This document shows, piece by piece, positions 35,503 through 44,883 of a stretch of DNA of 64,000 nucleotides (positions are counted from its first letter, which is position 1; the number at the start of each line of letters is the position of its first letter). Location: the NCBI RefSeq assembly GCF_000812865.1, contig NZ_JSYL01000004.1:186001-250000 (forward strand), in the 5' to 3' direction. Under the pieces are notes generated by a model that saw only the letters and a program-made list of their open reading frames with translations, was not told the origin of the DNA and searched no databases. The stretch is from Kaistella jeonii. Its GTDB lineage: Bacteria > Bacteroidota > Bacteroidia > Flavobacteriales > Weeksellaceae. Position numbers and translations under genes: made by a program.

Positions 35503-36144
35503 TTATTTTTTTTCAACAGGGTTTCCAAAATAGGTGCCTGATTTCTCAATTTTATTTAAGACCAAGCTTCCTGCTCCTATTATAACATTATTGGTAATAT
35601 TAACTCCATTTGAAACGCAACTGCTACTCCCGATAAATGTTTCGGAACCGATTTTACAATCACCATTAATAATTGTTTTTGTAGAAATATGACAGTGACT
35701 TTTTATCACCACATCATGTTCTATCACGGAAGCGGTATTGATAATACAGTTTTCATCGATTTGTGCCCCTGCATTTATAAAACAATGGTGCATTACAATG
35801 GTTCCCTTACCAATTATTGAGTATTTAGATACTGTGGCCGTGGAAGCAATTACCGTTTCGATTTCTGCATGAAGTATATTTAATTGACTGAAAATTCGCT
35901 TTCTTACTTCAGCAGATTTTATCTGTCCTGTTGTGATCAGAAAACAGCAACCCGCTAAATGAAATTTTTCGTAGTCATCATCATTTCCAATTACTTGATA
36001 ATCCAATACTTTTTTCCCGAATTCTGCAGGAAGATCTAAAATACCGATAATATTATAAGCTTCAGTAGATTCTATGACCTCAATGCAAGATTTGCAATGA
36101 CCTCCACCACCAATAAGAACGATATTTTTTCTGATTTTATTCAT
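35503..36144 (-). CDS. NeuD/LegH-type sugar O- or N-acetyltransferase
   Basis: This 213-residue protein has an N-terminal Rossmann-like nucleotide-sugar-binding part (LIGGGGHCKSCIEVI, residues 10-24) and a C-terminal left-handed beta helix of hexapeptide repeats with the catalytic-type stretch HHCFINAGAQIDENCIIN and a conserved His in IEHDVVI. PglD and LegH acetylate the C4 amine of UDP/GDP-4-amino sugars; NeuD acetylates sialic acid. Lying straight after the LegC aminotransferase (8-base overlap), LegH is the likelier role. Confidence 0.87.
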   Translation of the reverse strand: MNKIRKNIVLIGGGGHCKSCIEVIESTEAYNIIGILDLPAEFGKKVLDYQVIGNDDDYEKFHLAGCCFLITTGQIKSAEVRKRIFSQLNILHAEIETVIASTATVSKYSIIGKGTIVMHHCFINAGAQIDENCIINTASVIEHDVVIKSHCHISTKTIINGDCKIGSETFIGSSSCVSNGVNITNNVIIGAGSLVLNKIEKSGTYFGNPVEKK

Positions 36145-37294
36145 TAGAAGGTCTGAAGCTACTTGGAATATTAACTACTCTATCTTCAAGCCATTTGCTA
36201 TTTTCAAGTCCGTCATTCTGGCAATTTTCAAACATGGCCAAACTAGACATAAGATCCCAAATTGGTCTTGTCATGACACCATTTGCATTGGTTCTTGTCA
36301 AAAACTCATCTCTTTCCGTTTCATTGGGTAAGATAAGTGCATTTAACCAATAGTTTGCTTTAGTATCTGTAAGTTCTGTAACAAAATGATAAGAAGTGCC
36401 TGAAAAAAAGGACTTATATTTCTCGGCCAGTTCCCTTTTATTTATTAAAATTTGGTCTAGCTGCTCCAATTGTGCACAAGCTAAAGCAGCGTTAAGATTG
36501 GGCATTCTGTAATTATAGCCAATCTCGTCATGAGTAAATTTCCAGGGATGGGGAACTTTTGCCTGTGTGGTTAAATGTTTTGCTTTTTTTGCAAGCTCTT
36601 CATTATCAGTGATTAGAGCTCCACCTCCACCGCAAGTAATGGTTTTGTTACCATTGAAACTAAAAATACCTATTTTTCCGAAAGTTCCGGTATGTTGCCC
36701 TTTGTAGTAACTTCCTAAAGATTCTGCGGCATCTTCTACTAAAAAGATATTCCACTCTTTACAAATCTCTGCTAATTCTACAATTCGGAGCGGAAATCCG
36801 AAGGTGTGCATTGGGACGCAAGCTGCTATTTTTTTTTCGGTAGATTTATTATACGTAAAACCATCTTCTCTTTTTTCACCGAAATTTTCGAGAAATATTC
36901 TTAAAGATTGCGGAGACATTCCCATGGTATCTTTATCAACATCAATAAATACAGACTTTGCACCGATGTAACTAATCGCATTTGCAGTAGCGATAAAAGT
37001 AAGCGCTTGGGATAAAACTTCGTCTTCAGATTTTACTCCAGCCAAGATTAAGGCAATATGAAGCGTATTGGTTCCATTGACACAAGCAATGGCAAATTTG
37101 GCGCCAGTATATTTGGCAAAATCTTCTTCAAATTTATTTACAAATGCACCTACTGAAGAAACGAAAGTTGAATCAATAGTTTCATTCAGATACTTTTTTT
37201 CATTACCGCCAAAATAAGGGGCATGAAGGGGAATAAAATCTTTGGTTTGGAAAACATTTTGGATAAACGAAATAGTTTTGTCAATGATATCCAT
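36137..37294 (-). CDS. legC: LegC-type PLP aminotransferase
   Basis: This 385-residue DegT/DnrJ/EryC1-family aminotransferase would place the C4 amine on the 4-keto sugar made by LegB. The start carries IPLHAPYFGGNEKKYLNETI, a family feature; VNGTNTLHIALILAGV is near residue 68; VEDAAESLGS is near 188; and the PLP lysine is in FSFNGNKTITCGGGG near 213. The C-terminal NYRMPNLNAALACAQLEQL is typical. It overlaps the acetyltransferase and lies 4 bases after legB. Confidence 0.94.
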   Translation of the reverse strand: MDIIDKTISFIQNVFQTKDFIPLHAPYFGGNEKKYLNETIDSTFVSSVGAFVNKFEEDFAKYTGAKFAIACVNGTNTLHIALILAGVKSEDEVLSQALTFIATANAISYIGAKSVFIDVDKDTMGMSPQSLRIFLENFGEKREDGFTYNKSTEKKIAACVPMHTFGFPLRIVELAEICKEWNIFLVEDAAESLGSYYKGQHTGTFGKIGIFSFNGNKTITCGGGGALITDNEELAKKAKHLTTQAKVPHPWKFTHDEIGYNYRMPNLNAALACAQLEQLDQILINKRELAEKYKSFFSGTSYHFVTELTDTKANYWLNALILPNETERDEFLTRTNANGVMTRPIWDLMSSLAMFENCQNDGLENSKWLEDRVVNIPSSFRPSNE

Positions 37295-37298
37295 TATT

Positions 37299-38486
37299 TT
37301 ACATTTTTGAGTCTAAATATTTCCCTGTTTCTTTGTGGCTGAAATTAGGAATCATTTTATTAAATAATTCTACAATCTCTTCTTTTTCCCATGTTCCTTG
37401 ATAACGCATTGCGGCGATTTTGGATTCAAAAGACAGAATTTGATTGGTTTCGATATTTAATTCATTTTTTATAATTCCTAAATTAGGAAATCGATCCATA
37501 TCTAAAACTTCAGTGTCTGTGAAAAATTCCTCAAAATCTTTTTCTCCTGTTGTATCACTTTTCGCAAAAAGACACGGCCACTTTTTTTGTTTTGCTAATT
37601 CCTCAACCATTTCTCTGGCTTGGTCTTCAGATTCACAAATATAAGGTTTGTACCCTATTTGTTCTAAATATTTTTCAGCAATTTCGGCAAAGGTAATGAG
37701 ATGCAAATTCTCACTTAGTTTTGGAAAGAAGACATCCCTGTTTTCCCCAAATAAAGTTGACATTAAACAAAGCTGACCAGATTCTTCTGGAGTTACGAAA
37801 TATCTTTTAATATCATTTGGAGCTACAATTGGTTGTCTTTTCTGTATTCTCTGGTTAAAGCCATGAAGTAAAGAACCATCAGAAAATGCCACATTTGCAA
37901 ATCTGGCCGTAGAAATTGTAATTTCTGAACTTTTTCTCATCAAGAACATTTCCATTATTCTTTTTGAAGCTCCCATCATATTTACGGGATTTGCGGCTTT
38001 ATCTGTAGAAACACAAAAGTATTTTTTAGTCCCGTTTTCGATAGATTGCTGTAGAGTTTTATCGGTGTTAAAGATATTTACATCAATCATTCTCATCAAG
38101 GTAAATGGATCCTTTTCAGAACGAACATGTTTTAGAGCAGATAAATTGAGAACATAATCATATTTACCGTCACTTTTGATAAAGGCGTCGTAAAGATCTG
38201 ATCCAATATCCAGGGCAAACGTTCGAAAATCACCATCAATATATCCTTTGGAACTTCTTATATCCCGTACCAGCTCAACAAGATTATTTTCGCTGATATC
38301 TATTACATGAAGCTTCTTTGGATTTCTTTTAAAAATTTCCTTAGTTACTGCCATGCCAATGGAACCTGCTCCACCAATAACAAGGAAGGAAGAGGAGGAT
38401 ACAATTTCTTTAATTTCCTTTTCGTGGGTAAGGATATCTTCATCAAATAAGCCTTTTGTTCTTCCAATTAGATTAAGAATATTCAT
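37299..38486 (-). CDS. legB: NDP-GlcNAc 4,6-dehydratase, LegB-like
   Basis: This 395-residue soluble SDR is of the FlaA1/PglF-like dehydratase group. Motifs are VIGGAGSIGMAVTKEIF near residue 37, LNLSALKHVRSEKDP near 135 and STDKAANPVNMMGASKRIME near 172, with the Met-X3-Lys catalytic arrangement of this group. It differs from PglF in lacking membrane helices and from FnlA in its long C-terminal extension. It opens the legionaminic acid block, 8 bases after wzc, and would make the 4-keto-6-deoxy substrate of LegC. Confidence 0.92.
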   Translation of the reverse strand: MNILNLIGRTKGLFDEDILTHEKEIKEIVSSSSFLVIGGAGSIGMAVTKEIFKRNPKKLHVIDISENNLVELVRDIRSSKGYIDGDFRTFALDIGSDLYDAFIKSDGKYDYVLNLSALKHVRSEKDPFTLMRMIDVNIFNTDKTLQQSIENGTKKYFCVSTDKAANPVNMMGASKRIMEMFLMRKSSEITISTARFANVAFSDGSLLHGFNQRIQKRQPIVAPNDIKRYFVTPEESGQLCLMSTLFGENRDVFFPKLSENLHLITFAEIAEKYLEQIGYKPYICESEDQAREMVEELAKQKKWPCLFAKSDTTGEKDFEEFFTDTEVLDMDRFPNLGIIKNELNIETNQILSFESKIAAMRYQGTWEKEEIVELFNKMIPNFSHKETGKYLDSKM

Positions 38487-38494
38487 ACTATTAA

Positions 38495-40852
38495 TTAAAA
38501 CCTATCTTTTAATTTTTGAAAAAAACTTTTTTCAGTGGCAGCATAACCATAACCATATTTGTTACCATATCCGAAATTGTTTTTACTTACATCATTCAAA
38601 ACAAATCCTACATTTTTAATTTTCTTGGCGTCAACTTGTTTGTTGGCAAAATCAATCAATGTCTTTTCTGTAAATTCAGATCTCACTACATACAACGTGG
38701 CATCTGCCATTTGAGAGATAAGGAAAGTGTCTGTTACCAACATCAATGGTGCCGTATCTAAAATAATATAATCGTAATCTAACTTTAACTGATCAATCAA
38801 TTTTTCATATCTTCCGTTCATAAGCAGATCTGTCGGATTGGGAGGGATACTTCCCGAATAAATAACATCACAGTGATCATTAAAAAATGATAAATGCAAA
38901 ATATCTTCTAACTTAATACTGTCGTCATACAAAAATTCTGAAAGTCCTATTGATCTTTTCTTGCTAGGATCATACCGCTGCAATTGTGGGTTTCTAATAT
39001 CCGAGCCAATTACTACTACTTTTCGAGAGGCATTTGCTAAAGTAAGCGCTAAATTAACGGAAGCAAAAGTTTTACCCTCCCCTTTAACAGTTGAGGTTAC
39101 GAAAATTATTTTACTGGTGTCCTTTTTAGGCAACATGTAATTCATATTGGTAATTAATATTCTAAACGCTTCAGACATAGAGGAAATATCATTCTTACCC
39201 ACCAATTCTGCATCCCCTCTTCCAATTTTCGGTAGCTCACCGATAATCGAAATATTAGAGAGTTTTTCAATATCTTTCTTCGAACGTATTCTATTACTTA
39301 ATAATTCTTTAACATAAATATAGGCAAAAGGAAGGGCTAAACCGAAAAACATCGCTACAAGTAAGGTCATTAATTTCTTTGGAGATACCGGACTATCAGA
39401 ACTAAAAGCATAATCTACAATTTTTGCTTTCGGAGCCGTAACCGCTAAAGCAATTGCAGTTTCTTCTCTTTTTTGGAGCAGCAATAGATAAAGACTTTCT
39501 TTAATCTGCTGCTGTCTTTCGATACTTCTGAACAATTTTTCTTGCGTTGGGATTTTCGTAATTTTAGCATTAACGATATTTTGCTGATCTTGTATTTGAT
39601 TTCTCGTTAATATAAGTGCATCTCTGCTTTTCGTAAGCCCATCGGAAATTGATTTTCTTAAAACACTAATCTGCTTCGTCAAATCTTCTACAAGTGGATT
39701 TTGAGTTGTAGCATTCTCTAACAGTCTATTTCTCTCTAAAACGAGTTGATTGTACGTAATTATATTTGATCCTGCAGTTTGATTACTCAGTCCAATATTT
39801 GAAGGCAACGTTTGACCTGTTCCTTGCTTTGAAAGATAGGAAGCGAGATCACTTGAAAGTTGCAATTGTGTTTCTATTTCCAAAAGTTGAGCTCTTGCGC
39901 TGGCTGAATTACTTAGGTTTATAGAAGCTTCCGCAGAGAGGTCTGTAATTTTATTCGCAACTTTAAAGCGTTCTTTTTGCCCTTCAACTTCTCCTAATTC
40001 ATTAGCAATAATAGAAATTCTGTCATCAATGAAATTTTTCGTTTTCATTGATTCTGAATTTTTATCATTAATTGCATCATCATTGTAAACTTGTACAAGT
40101 TTGTTAATGACGTCTTTCGCTTTTACCCTATTTGGATAATTCATTGATAATTCAATAACTGTTGCATCCTTATTAACCAGCTTAATATTTGTAATCTTTT
40201 GAAAACTGCTTACTGTGGCTTCGGTAGAATTATAAGCGAAAGAAAGATCTTCGAGTTCTTCTTTTTTTGAAGGAATATAATTAAGATTCTTTTGAATAAT
40301 AATATTAGCGTACGGTAAATTAATTGTTCTGTTAAATGAAGAAGTCAACACAGATTTGAAATTATTTGAACTGAGCGTAATTTTGTCATTATTAATTACA
40401 ATCTCAACGGGAAATATGGTATCATCATATTTTTTTTCGTTTACAAGCTGAATTATAATGGGCGAGGTTTCTTTGTACAATTCTTTTTGTTTCAAGCCAT
40501 CTTTTGCTGAAATACTTGTTTGCAATCCTAGTCTTGTAACAACGTCCCGCATCATTTTTTTAGACTTTAAGACCTCGATCTCATTTTCTATGCTGTTTGT
40601 CCCCATAGAATTAAGCCCAGAAAGATCAGATAGCACTGCAAATTCACCACCAGATTTCTTTGCATCTTTGATTAAAATGGTAGATTTTATACTGTAAACT
40701 GAAGTGGACTTTTTTATATAAAAAAATGCTACTGCTATTGCCAAAAACAAAGATAATATGAACCATAACCATCTTTGTAGATAGGGCTTGATGGTTTCAT
40801 TAAGACTAATTTCAGATTGCTTCGATTCAGGTGTTGAAGAAGAATTATTCAT
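38495..40852 (-). CDS. wzc: Wzc-like polysaccharide co-polymerase and BY-kinase
   Basis: This 785-residue inner-membrane protein joins a Wzz chain-length domain (membrane helices near residues 30-48 and 495-515, large periplasmic coiled-coil part between, with a GNVR-type region near 440) to a cytoplasmic tyrosine autokinase. The kinase shows Walker A STVKGEGKTFASVN, Walker A' VVVIGSDIRNPQL and Walker B YDYIILDTAPLML. The tail has a tyrosine cluster (GYGNKYGYGY) for autophosphorylation. It controls polymer length and export with Wza, whose gene is 10 bases upstream. It is complete. Confidence 0.95.
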   Translation of the reverse strand: MNNSSSTPESKQSEISLNETIKPYLQRWLWFILSLFLAIAVAFFYIKKSTSVYSIKSTILIKDAKKSGGEFAVLSDLSGLNSMGTNSIENEIEVLKSKKMMRDVVTRLGLQTSISAKDGLKQKELYKETSPIIIQLVNEKKYDDTIFPVEIVINNDKITLSSNNFKSVLTSSFNRTINLPYANIIIQKNLNYIPSKKEELEDLSFAYNSTEATVSSFQKITNIKLVNKDATVIELSMNYPNRVKAKDVINKLVQVYNDDAINDKNSESMKTKNFIDDRISIIANELGEVEGQKERFKVANKITDLSAEASINLSNSASARAQLLEIETQLQLSSDLASYLSKQGTGQTLPSNIGLSNQTAGSNIITYNQLVLERNRLLENATTQNPLVEDLTKQISVLRKSISDGLTKSRDALILTRNQIQDQQNIVNAKITKIPTQEKLFRSIERQQQIKESLYLLLLQKREETAIALAVTAPKAKIVDYAFSSDSPVSPKKLMTLLVAMFFGLALPFAYIYVKELLSNRIRSKKDIEKLSNISIIGELPKIGRGDAELVGKNDISSMSEAFRILITNMNYMLPKKDTSKIIFVTSTVKGEGKTFASVNLALTLANASRKVVVIGSDIRNPQLQRYDPSKKRSIGLSEFLYDDSIKLEDILHLSFFNDHCDVIYSGSIPPNPTDLLMNGRYEKLIDQLKLDYDYIILDTAPLMLVTDTFLISQMADATLYVVRSEFTEKTLIDFANKQVDAKKIKNVGFVLNDVSKNNFGYGNKYGYGYAATEKSFFQKLKDRF

Positions 40853-40862
40853 TTAAAATTTA

Positions 40863-41660
40863 TTACTTTTTGAATACTAACGCTAATATTGTTACAACAA
40901 TACCTGCAACTGAGATGTAAATCGGCATACTTGGATCTAAACGGGATGCTTTATCTTGGGTTCTATTTGCAGAAACATATATTACATCACCTTGTTTTAG
41001 TTCATAAAATGGAGAATTAATGAAATTAGCATCCTTTAAGTTCACATGCTCTTTCATGATTTTACCATTTTCATTTCTAATGACCAAAATATCATCTCTT
41101 TTTCCATAAATAGTAAGATCACCTGCTAAACCTAATGCATTCAATAGTGTTCCTTGTCCTTCAGAAACATAATACTGTCCAGGTTTATCAACTTCTCCCA
41201 AAACTGTAATTCGGAAATTAGACAATTTTACGGTCACTGTAGGCTTTTTAACGTAAGCAGAAACCCTTTCTGTAAGTTCACTTTTCACCATTTCCAATGT
41301 TTTCCCACTAATTTGAATAACCCCTAAAATTGGAAAATCGATAGTACCTTCGGGATTTACAATATAAGTTTTTTCTGCAGAAGAAGGTGTAGATGCAGAA
41401 TTGGTAATACTATTTTGCGAAGAATAATAGGTTTGATTGAAAGGTTTTACCACATCCATATCTTTTGCGGAAACAAAAATAAGCAATTGATCTCCTTTTT
41501 GGATCGTAGAAACTGAATTATTGATAGATGCTTCGTAAGCAATTTGCTCTACGTTCTGCATATAATTGAGTTCGCTCGTTTTTTCTTTCGTCTTACACGA
41601 ACTTAAAAAAAAGAGAACACCAAGAATTAGGAGGAATATGTTTTTATTCATTGTAATCAT
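40863..41660 (-). CDS. wza: Wza-like polysaccharide export lipoprotein
   Basis: This 265-residue outer-membrane export protein has a lipoprotein signal (MNKNIFLLILGVLFFLSSC, Cys22 of the longer reading) and the Poly_export domain with KGDQLLIFVSAKD and NPEGTIDFPILGVIQISG, followed by SLBB-type repeat GEVDKPGQYYVSEGQGTLLNA. A C-terminal hydrophobic segment (about 240-262) may be a membrane helix. The second ATG at 41651 gives the classical signal peptide and may be the real start. It forms the trans-envelope channel with Wzc. Confidence 0.93.
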   Translation of the reverse strand: MITMNKNIFLLILGVLFFLSSCKTKEKTSELNYMQNVEQIAYEASINNSVSTIQKGDQLLIFVSAKDMDVVKPFNQTYYSSQNSITNSASTPSSAEKTYIVNPEGTIDFPILGVIQISGKTLEMVKSELTERVSAYVKKPTVTVKLSNFRITVLGEVDKPGQYYVSEGQGTLLNALGLAGDLTIYGKRDDILVIRNENGKIMKEHVNLKDANFINSPFYELKQGDVIYVSANRTQDKASRLDPSMPIYISVAGIVVTILALVFKK

Positions 41661-41677
41661 TTAGAAAAAGAAGTTTG

Positions 41678-41707
41678 CAAATATACAATTCTATATTACT
41701 TATCCAA
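41678..41707 (-). promoter_or_regulatory. internal promoter candidate for wza-wzc
   Basis: TTG (41707-41705), a 19-base spacer and TATATTTG (41685-41678) fit the consensus on the minus strand, overlapping the end of the pglF gene and 18 bases before the wza ATG. It would let the export and legionaminic acid genes be read apart from the bacillosamine genes. Confidence 0.5.
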
Positions 41708-43633
41708 AATTTCGTAAATTGAATTGTTGCTTTTGAATTCTGGGACGATATTTTTTAGAATTTGTACTACTTCTATTTTCTCTCCTTTTATAGCAGCTCT
41801 TATGATATGATTCGTAAATTTCTCGATATCCTTAAATTCCATATTAGCATCTTTAGAGATCATTATTTTTTCGTTGTGAGTTGGTAGTGTTTTAGCATCA
41901 TCGCTTAGAAGTTCTTCATAGAGTTTCTCCCCGGGACGAAGACCTGTGTATATTATTTTAATATCAGTCGCAGAGTCAAATCCCGACAGCTTGATCATCC
42001 TTTTAGCAAGATCCAGAATTTTTACCGGTTCCCCCATATCGAACACAAAGATTTCACCACCATTCCCCATGGTTCCTGCATGGAGTACGAGTTCGCAGGC
42101 TTCTGGAATGGTCATAAAATATCTTACAATATCGGGATGCGTAATGGTAACCGGACCACCATTTTCGATCTGTTTTTTGAAATGTGGAATTACAGAACCA
42201 TTCGAACCAAGCACATTCCCAAATCTTGTGGTGATAAATTTGGTCACATTATTTTCCGAATTCTGGAGTGCCTGTACGAAAAGCTCCGCAGCTCTTTTAG
42301 AAGCCCCCATCACATTGGTCGGTTTCACGGCTTTATCCGTCGAGATCATCACAAACCGGTTCACTTTATATTTACTTGCTAATGTCGAGAGATTTTTGCT
42401 TCCGAGAATATTCACCAAAACCGCTTCATGCGGGTTTTCTTCAATCAACGGGACATGTTTGTACGCCGCAGCATGATAAACCATTGAAAACTGGTATTTC
42501 TGAAATAAAGGCTCAATCCGGTGGCGGTTAGAAATATCACCAAGAACAAATTTAAAATTGATATGCGGATATTTATCACGCATTTCATTTTCTATTTCAT
42601 AAAGTGGCGTTTCAGCCTGATCCAAAATCACAATCAATTCTGGGTTGAACTGTGAAACCTGCCGCACAATTTCGCTTCCGATAGAGCCCGCTCCACCCGT
42701 GATCAAAATTGATTTACCGTGATGTCTGCTGCTCACTTCCACGCTTTCTATTTTAATAGGCTTGCGGTTGAGCAAATCTTCGATCTGTAGATTTTTAATG
42801 GATCCAACCAAATCACTGTCCCGAAGTTTCTGTACGGAAGGCGATTTAAATATTTGAAGGTCTTTTTCCAGAAAAAGGTTCACCCAGCAATTCATTTCTT
42901 CTTTCGACATCATTTCTTTGATGATCAAAACTCCATCTAAGGCTAAATTCTCTTTTGTATTATTTTCAACCTTTTCTTTACTGAAAATTGGTTTTCCCAA
43001 AAGTTGAGCTCTGCGAGAGTCATTTCTCTGGGTAAGAAAACCCACAATCTGATAGGGTAAATTTGGATTATCTAAAACCGCTCTTGCTACTGCAATAGAA
43101 GTTTCATCAATTCCTAATACATAAATTCTTTTTTTCAGCGTACTTCTTCTAAACTCTCTTATAATATGAAAAAACTCCTTTACAAAAAGTCGGAACATGA
43201 ATAAGATCATGAAGGATGAGGCAAAGAAAATCGTTAAAAACGGTACGTGCGCGCTGATCAACTTAAAACCCGAAATTAAAAAATAACTGTAACTAATTAC
43301 TGCAACGGTAAATGTGCTGCAAAAGGTAGAAAGCAATAATTTGAATAAATCAATAAATGTAGAGTGACGGATGATTCCCGCATAGGTTTTAAAAATGTAC
43401 ATGAACGCTACATTTACTCCCATAATCAGAGTGTACATGTGTACATTATTATAAAAAACTTTCGTATTATAATTTAATTTTTCTATAATATAACAGGAAA
43501 AAAAAGTAGCACTAAAAATGAGTAAAATATCGATCATTAAAATAATCCACCTTGGCAGATATCTTACATCGGAAAGATTTACCATATTATCCCCACCGTA
43601 AATTACGCTATTTAAGCTTTTGCGATAACCCAT
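41696..43633 (-). CDS. pglF: membrane-bound UDP-GlcNAc 4,6-dehydratase, PglF/CapD-like
   Basis: This 645-residue protein has four membrane helices in the first 145 residues, a CoA-binding-like Rossmann part (about 165-290) and the FlaA1/CapD SDR domain with ILITGGAGSIGSEIVRQ near 310, HAAAYKHVPLIEENP near 385 and STDKAVKPTNVMGASKRAAE near 420 (Met-X3-Lys). It converts UDP-GlcNAc to UDP-4-keto-6-deoxy-GlcNAc, the first step to UDP-bacillosamine. PglE, PglD and PglC homologues lie immediately upstream, giving a full set. Confidence 0.93.
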   Translation of the reverse strand: MGYRKSLNSVIYGGDNMVNLSDVRYLPRWIILMIDILLIFSATFFSCYIIEKLNYNTKVFYNNVHMYTLIMGVNVAFMYIFKTYAGIIRHSTFIDLFKLLLSTFCSTFTVAVISYSYFLISGFKLISAHVPFLTIFFASSFMILFMFRLFVKEFFHIIREFRRSTLKKRIYVLGIDETSIAVARAVLDNPNLPYQIVGFLTQRNDSRRAQLLGKPIFSKEKVENNTKENLALDGVLIIKEMMSKEEMNCWVNLFLEKDLQIFKSPSVQKLRDSDLVGSIKNLQIEDLLNRKPIKIESVEVSSRHHGKSILITGGAGSIGSEIVRQVSQFNPELIVILDQAETPLYEIENEMRDKYPHINFKFVLGDISNRHRIEPLFQKYQFSMVYHAAAYKHVPLIEENPHEAVLVNILGSKNLSTLASKYKVNRFVMISTDKAVKPTNVMGASKRAAELFVQALQNSENNVTKFITTRFGNVLGSNGSVIPHFKKQIENGGPVTITHPDIVRYFMTIPEACELVLHAGTMGNGGEIFVFDMGEPVKILDLAKRMIKLSGFDSATDIKIIYTGLRPGEKLYEELLSDDAKTLPTHNEKIMISKDANMEFKDIEKFTNHIIRAAIKGEKIEVVQILKNIVPEFKSNNSIYEILDK

Positions 43634-43709
43634 TATAAAGGGAAGATTAATTGACCGTTGAAGTTAAAATCAACTTTTTGCATGGCATTTTTGTATTTTC
43701 AATATTCTG

Positions 43710-43717
43710 CAAATTTA
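43710..43717 (-). promoter_or_regulatory. -7 element upstream of pglF
   Basis: TAAATTTG on the minus strand matches the -7 consensus in the 113-base gap between pglE and pglF. No -33 TTG is seen at the right distance. Confidence 0.3.
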
Positions 43718-43746
43718 CAAAAAAAAATAGCGGTAATGGTTTGTTA

Positions 43747-44883
43747 TTACCTTAAATAGTCGAGTTCCTTATAAGTCGAGGAGATTCTGTAAAAATCATT
43801 TTCTGTCATGTTGGAACCGGAAGGAAGACATAAACCGTTTTGAAAAAGTTTCTCCGCCAGATCTGCTCCAAAGTAATAGGATCCCTTAAAAATAGGTTGC
43901 AGGTGCATCGGTTTCCAGATAGGTCTGGTTTCGATATTATTGACTAGAAATTTTTGTCTGATCGTTTCACGGTTGTAATCCTGGCCGGGTTCTATATAAA
44001 TTAAATTGAGCCAGTGATTAGAAAAATAATCTGAATTAGGCTCTGTATGCAAAATAAACCGCGGATCATCTTTTAAGAGTTCCTTGTAAAAAAGATGATT
44101 TTGTCTTCGCTGCTGCACCCTCAATTCCAGGACTTCCATTTGGCCTCTCCCAATTCCGGCACAAATATTACTCATGCGGTAATTGTAACCTATATTGGTA
44201 TGCTCGTAATGAGGAGCATCATCTTTCGCCTGTGTAGAGAGAAACACAGCTTTATTTTTAAATTCCTGATTCTTTACGACTAAAGCACCTCCACCTGAAG
44301 TAGTAATAATTTTATTTCCATTGAAACTGATGACAGAAAGATCGCCAAAAGTTCCGCATTTCTGATTTTTATAAGTGCTTCCCAACGCTTCGGCGCTGTC
44401 TTCGATGATCGGAATTTCGTAGCGTGCAGAAATCTCTGCAATTTCGTCCACTTTATGAGGCATTCCGTATAGACTTACCGTGATAATTGCTTTGGGCTTT
44501 TTGCCTTTTGATATTCCAAATTTGATGGCATCTTCTACCGCGTTTGGACAGAGATTCCATGTATCTTTTTCGCTGTCTACAAAAATAGGAACTGCACCAA
44601 CATAAATAATAGGATTTGCGGAGGCTGAGAAGGTGAGACTTTGACAAATTACAAAATCACCGGGTTTAATGTCTAAAAGAATGAGGGCAAGATGCAAAGC
44701 AGCAGTACCCGAACTCAAAGCAGCTACATGCACGTCTTTTCCCAGATACATTTCCAGATCTTTTTCGAGTCCGTTCACGTTAGGACCCAAAGGAGCGATC
44801 CAGTTTTCGTCAAAAGCATCCTGAATATATTTCATTTCTGTACCTCCCATGTGGGGAGAAGAAAGCCATATTTTATTGTCCAT
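43747..44883 (-). CDS. pglE: UDP-4-keto-sugar aminotransferase, PglE-like
   Basis: This 378-residue PLP aminotransferase of the DegT/DnrJ/EryC1 family begins IWLSSPHMGGTEMKYIQDAF, the hallmark start of PglE-like enzymes. It has ALSSGTAALHLALILL near residue 55, IIEDSAEALGSTYKN near 152 and the PLP lysine in ISFNGNKIITTSGGG near 180. It would aminate C4 of the PglF product. It overlaps the pglD start region by 11 bases. It is distinct from the LegC aminotransferase 7 kb downstream. Confidence 0.94.
   Translation of the reverse strand: MDNKIWLSSPHMGGTEMKYIQDAFDENWIAPLGPNVNGLEKDLEMYLGKDVHVAALSSGTAALHLALILLDIKPGDFVICQSLTFSASANPIIYVGAVPIFVDSEKDTWNLCPNAVEDAIKFGISKGKKPKAIITVSLYGMPHKVDEIAEISARYEIPIIEDSAEALGSTYKNQKCGTFGDLSVISFNGNKIITTSGGGALVVKNQEFKNKAVFLSTQAKDDAPHYEHTNIGYNYRMSNICAGIGRGQMEVLELRVQQRRQNHLFYKELLKDDPRFILHTEPNSDYFSNHWLNLIYIEPGQDYNRETIRQKFLVNNIETRPIWKPMHLQPIFKGSYYFGADLAEKLFQNGLCLPSGSNMTENDFYRISSTYKELDYLR

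Noticed and set aside
41946-42476. 176-codon plus-strand ORF opposite pglF
   Set aside because: It is antisense to the conserved SDR domain of PglF, with no start context or family features.
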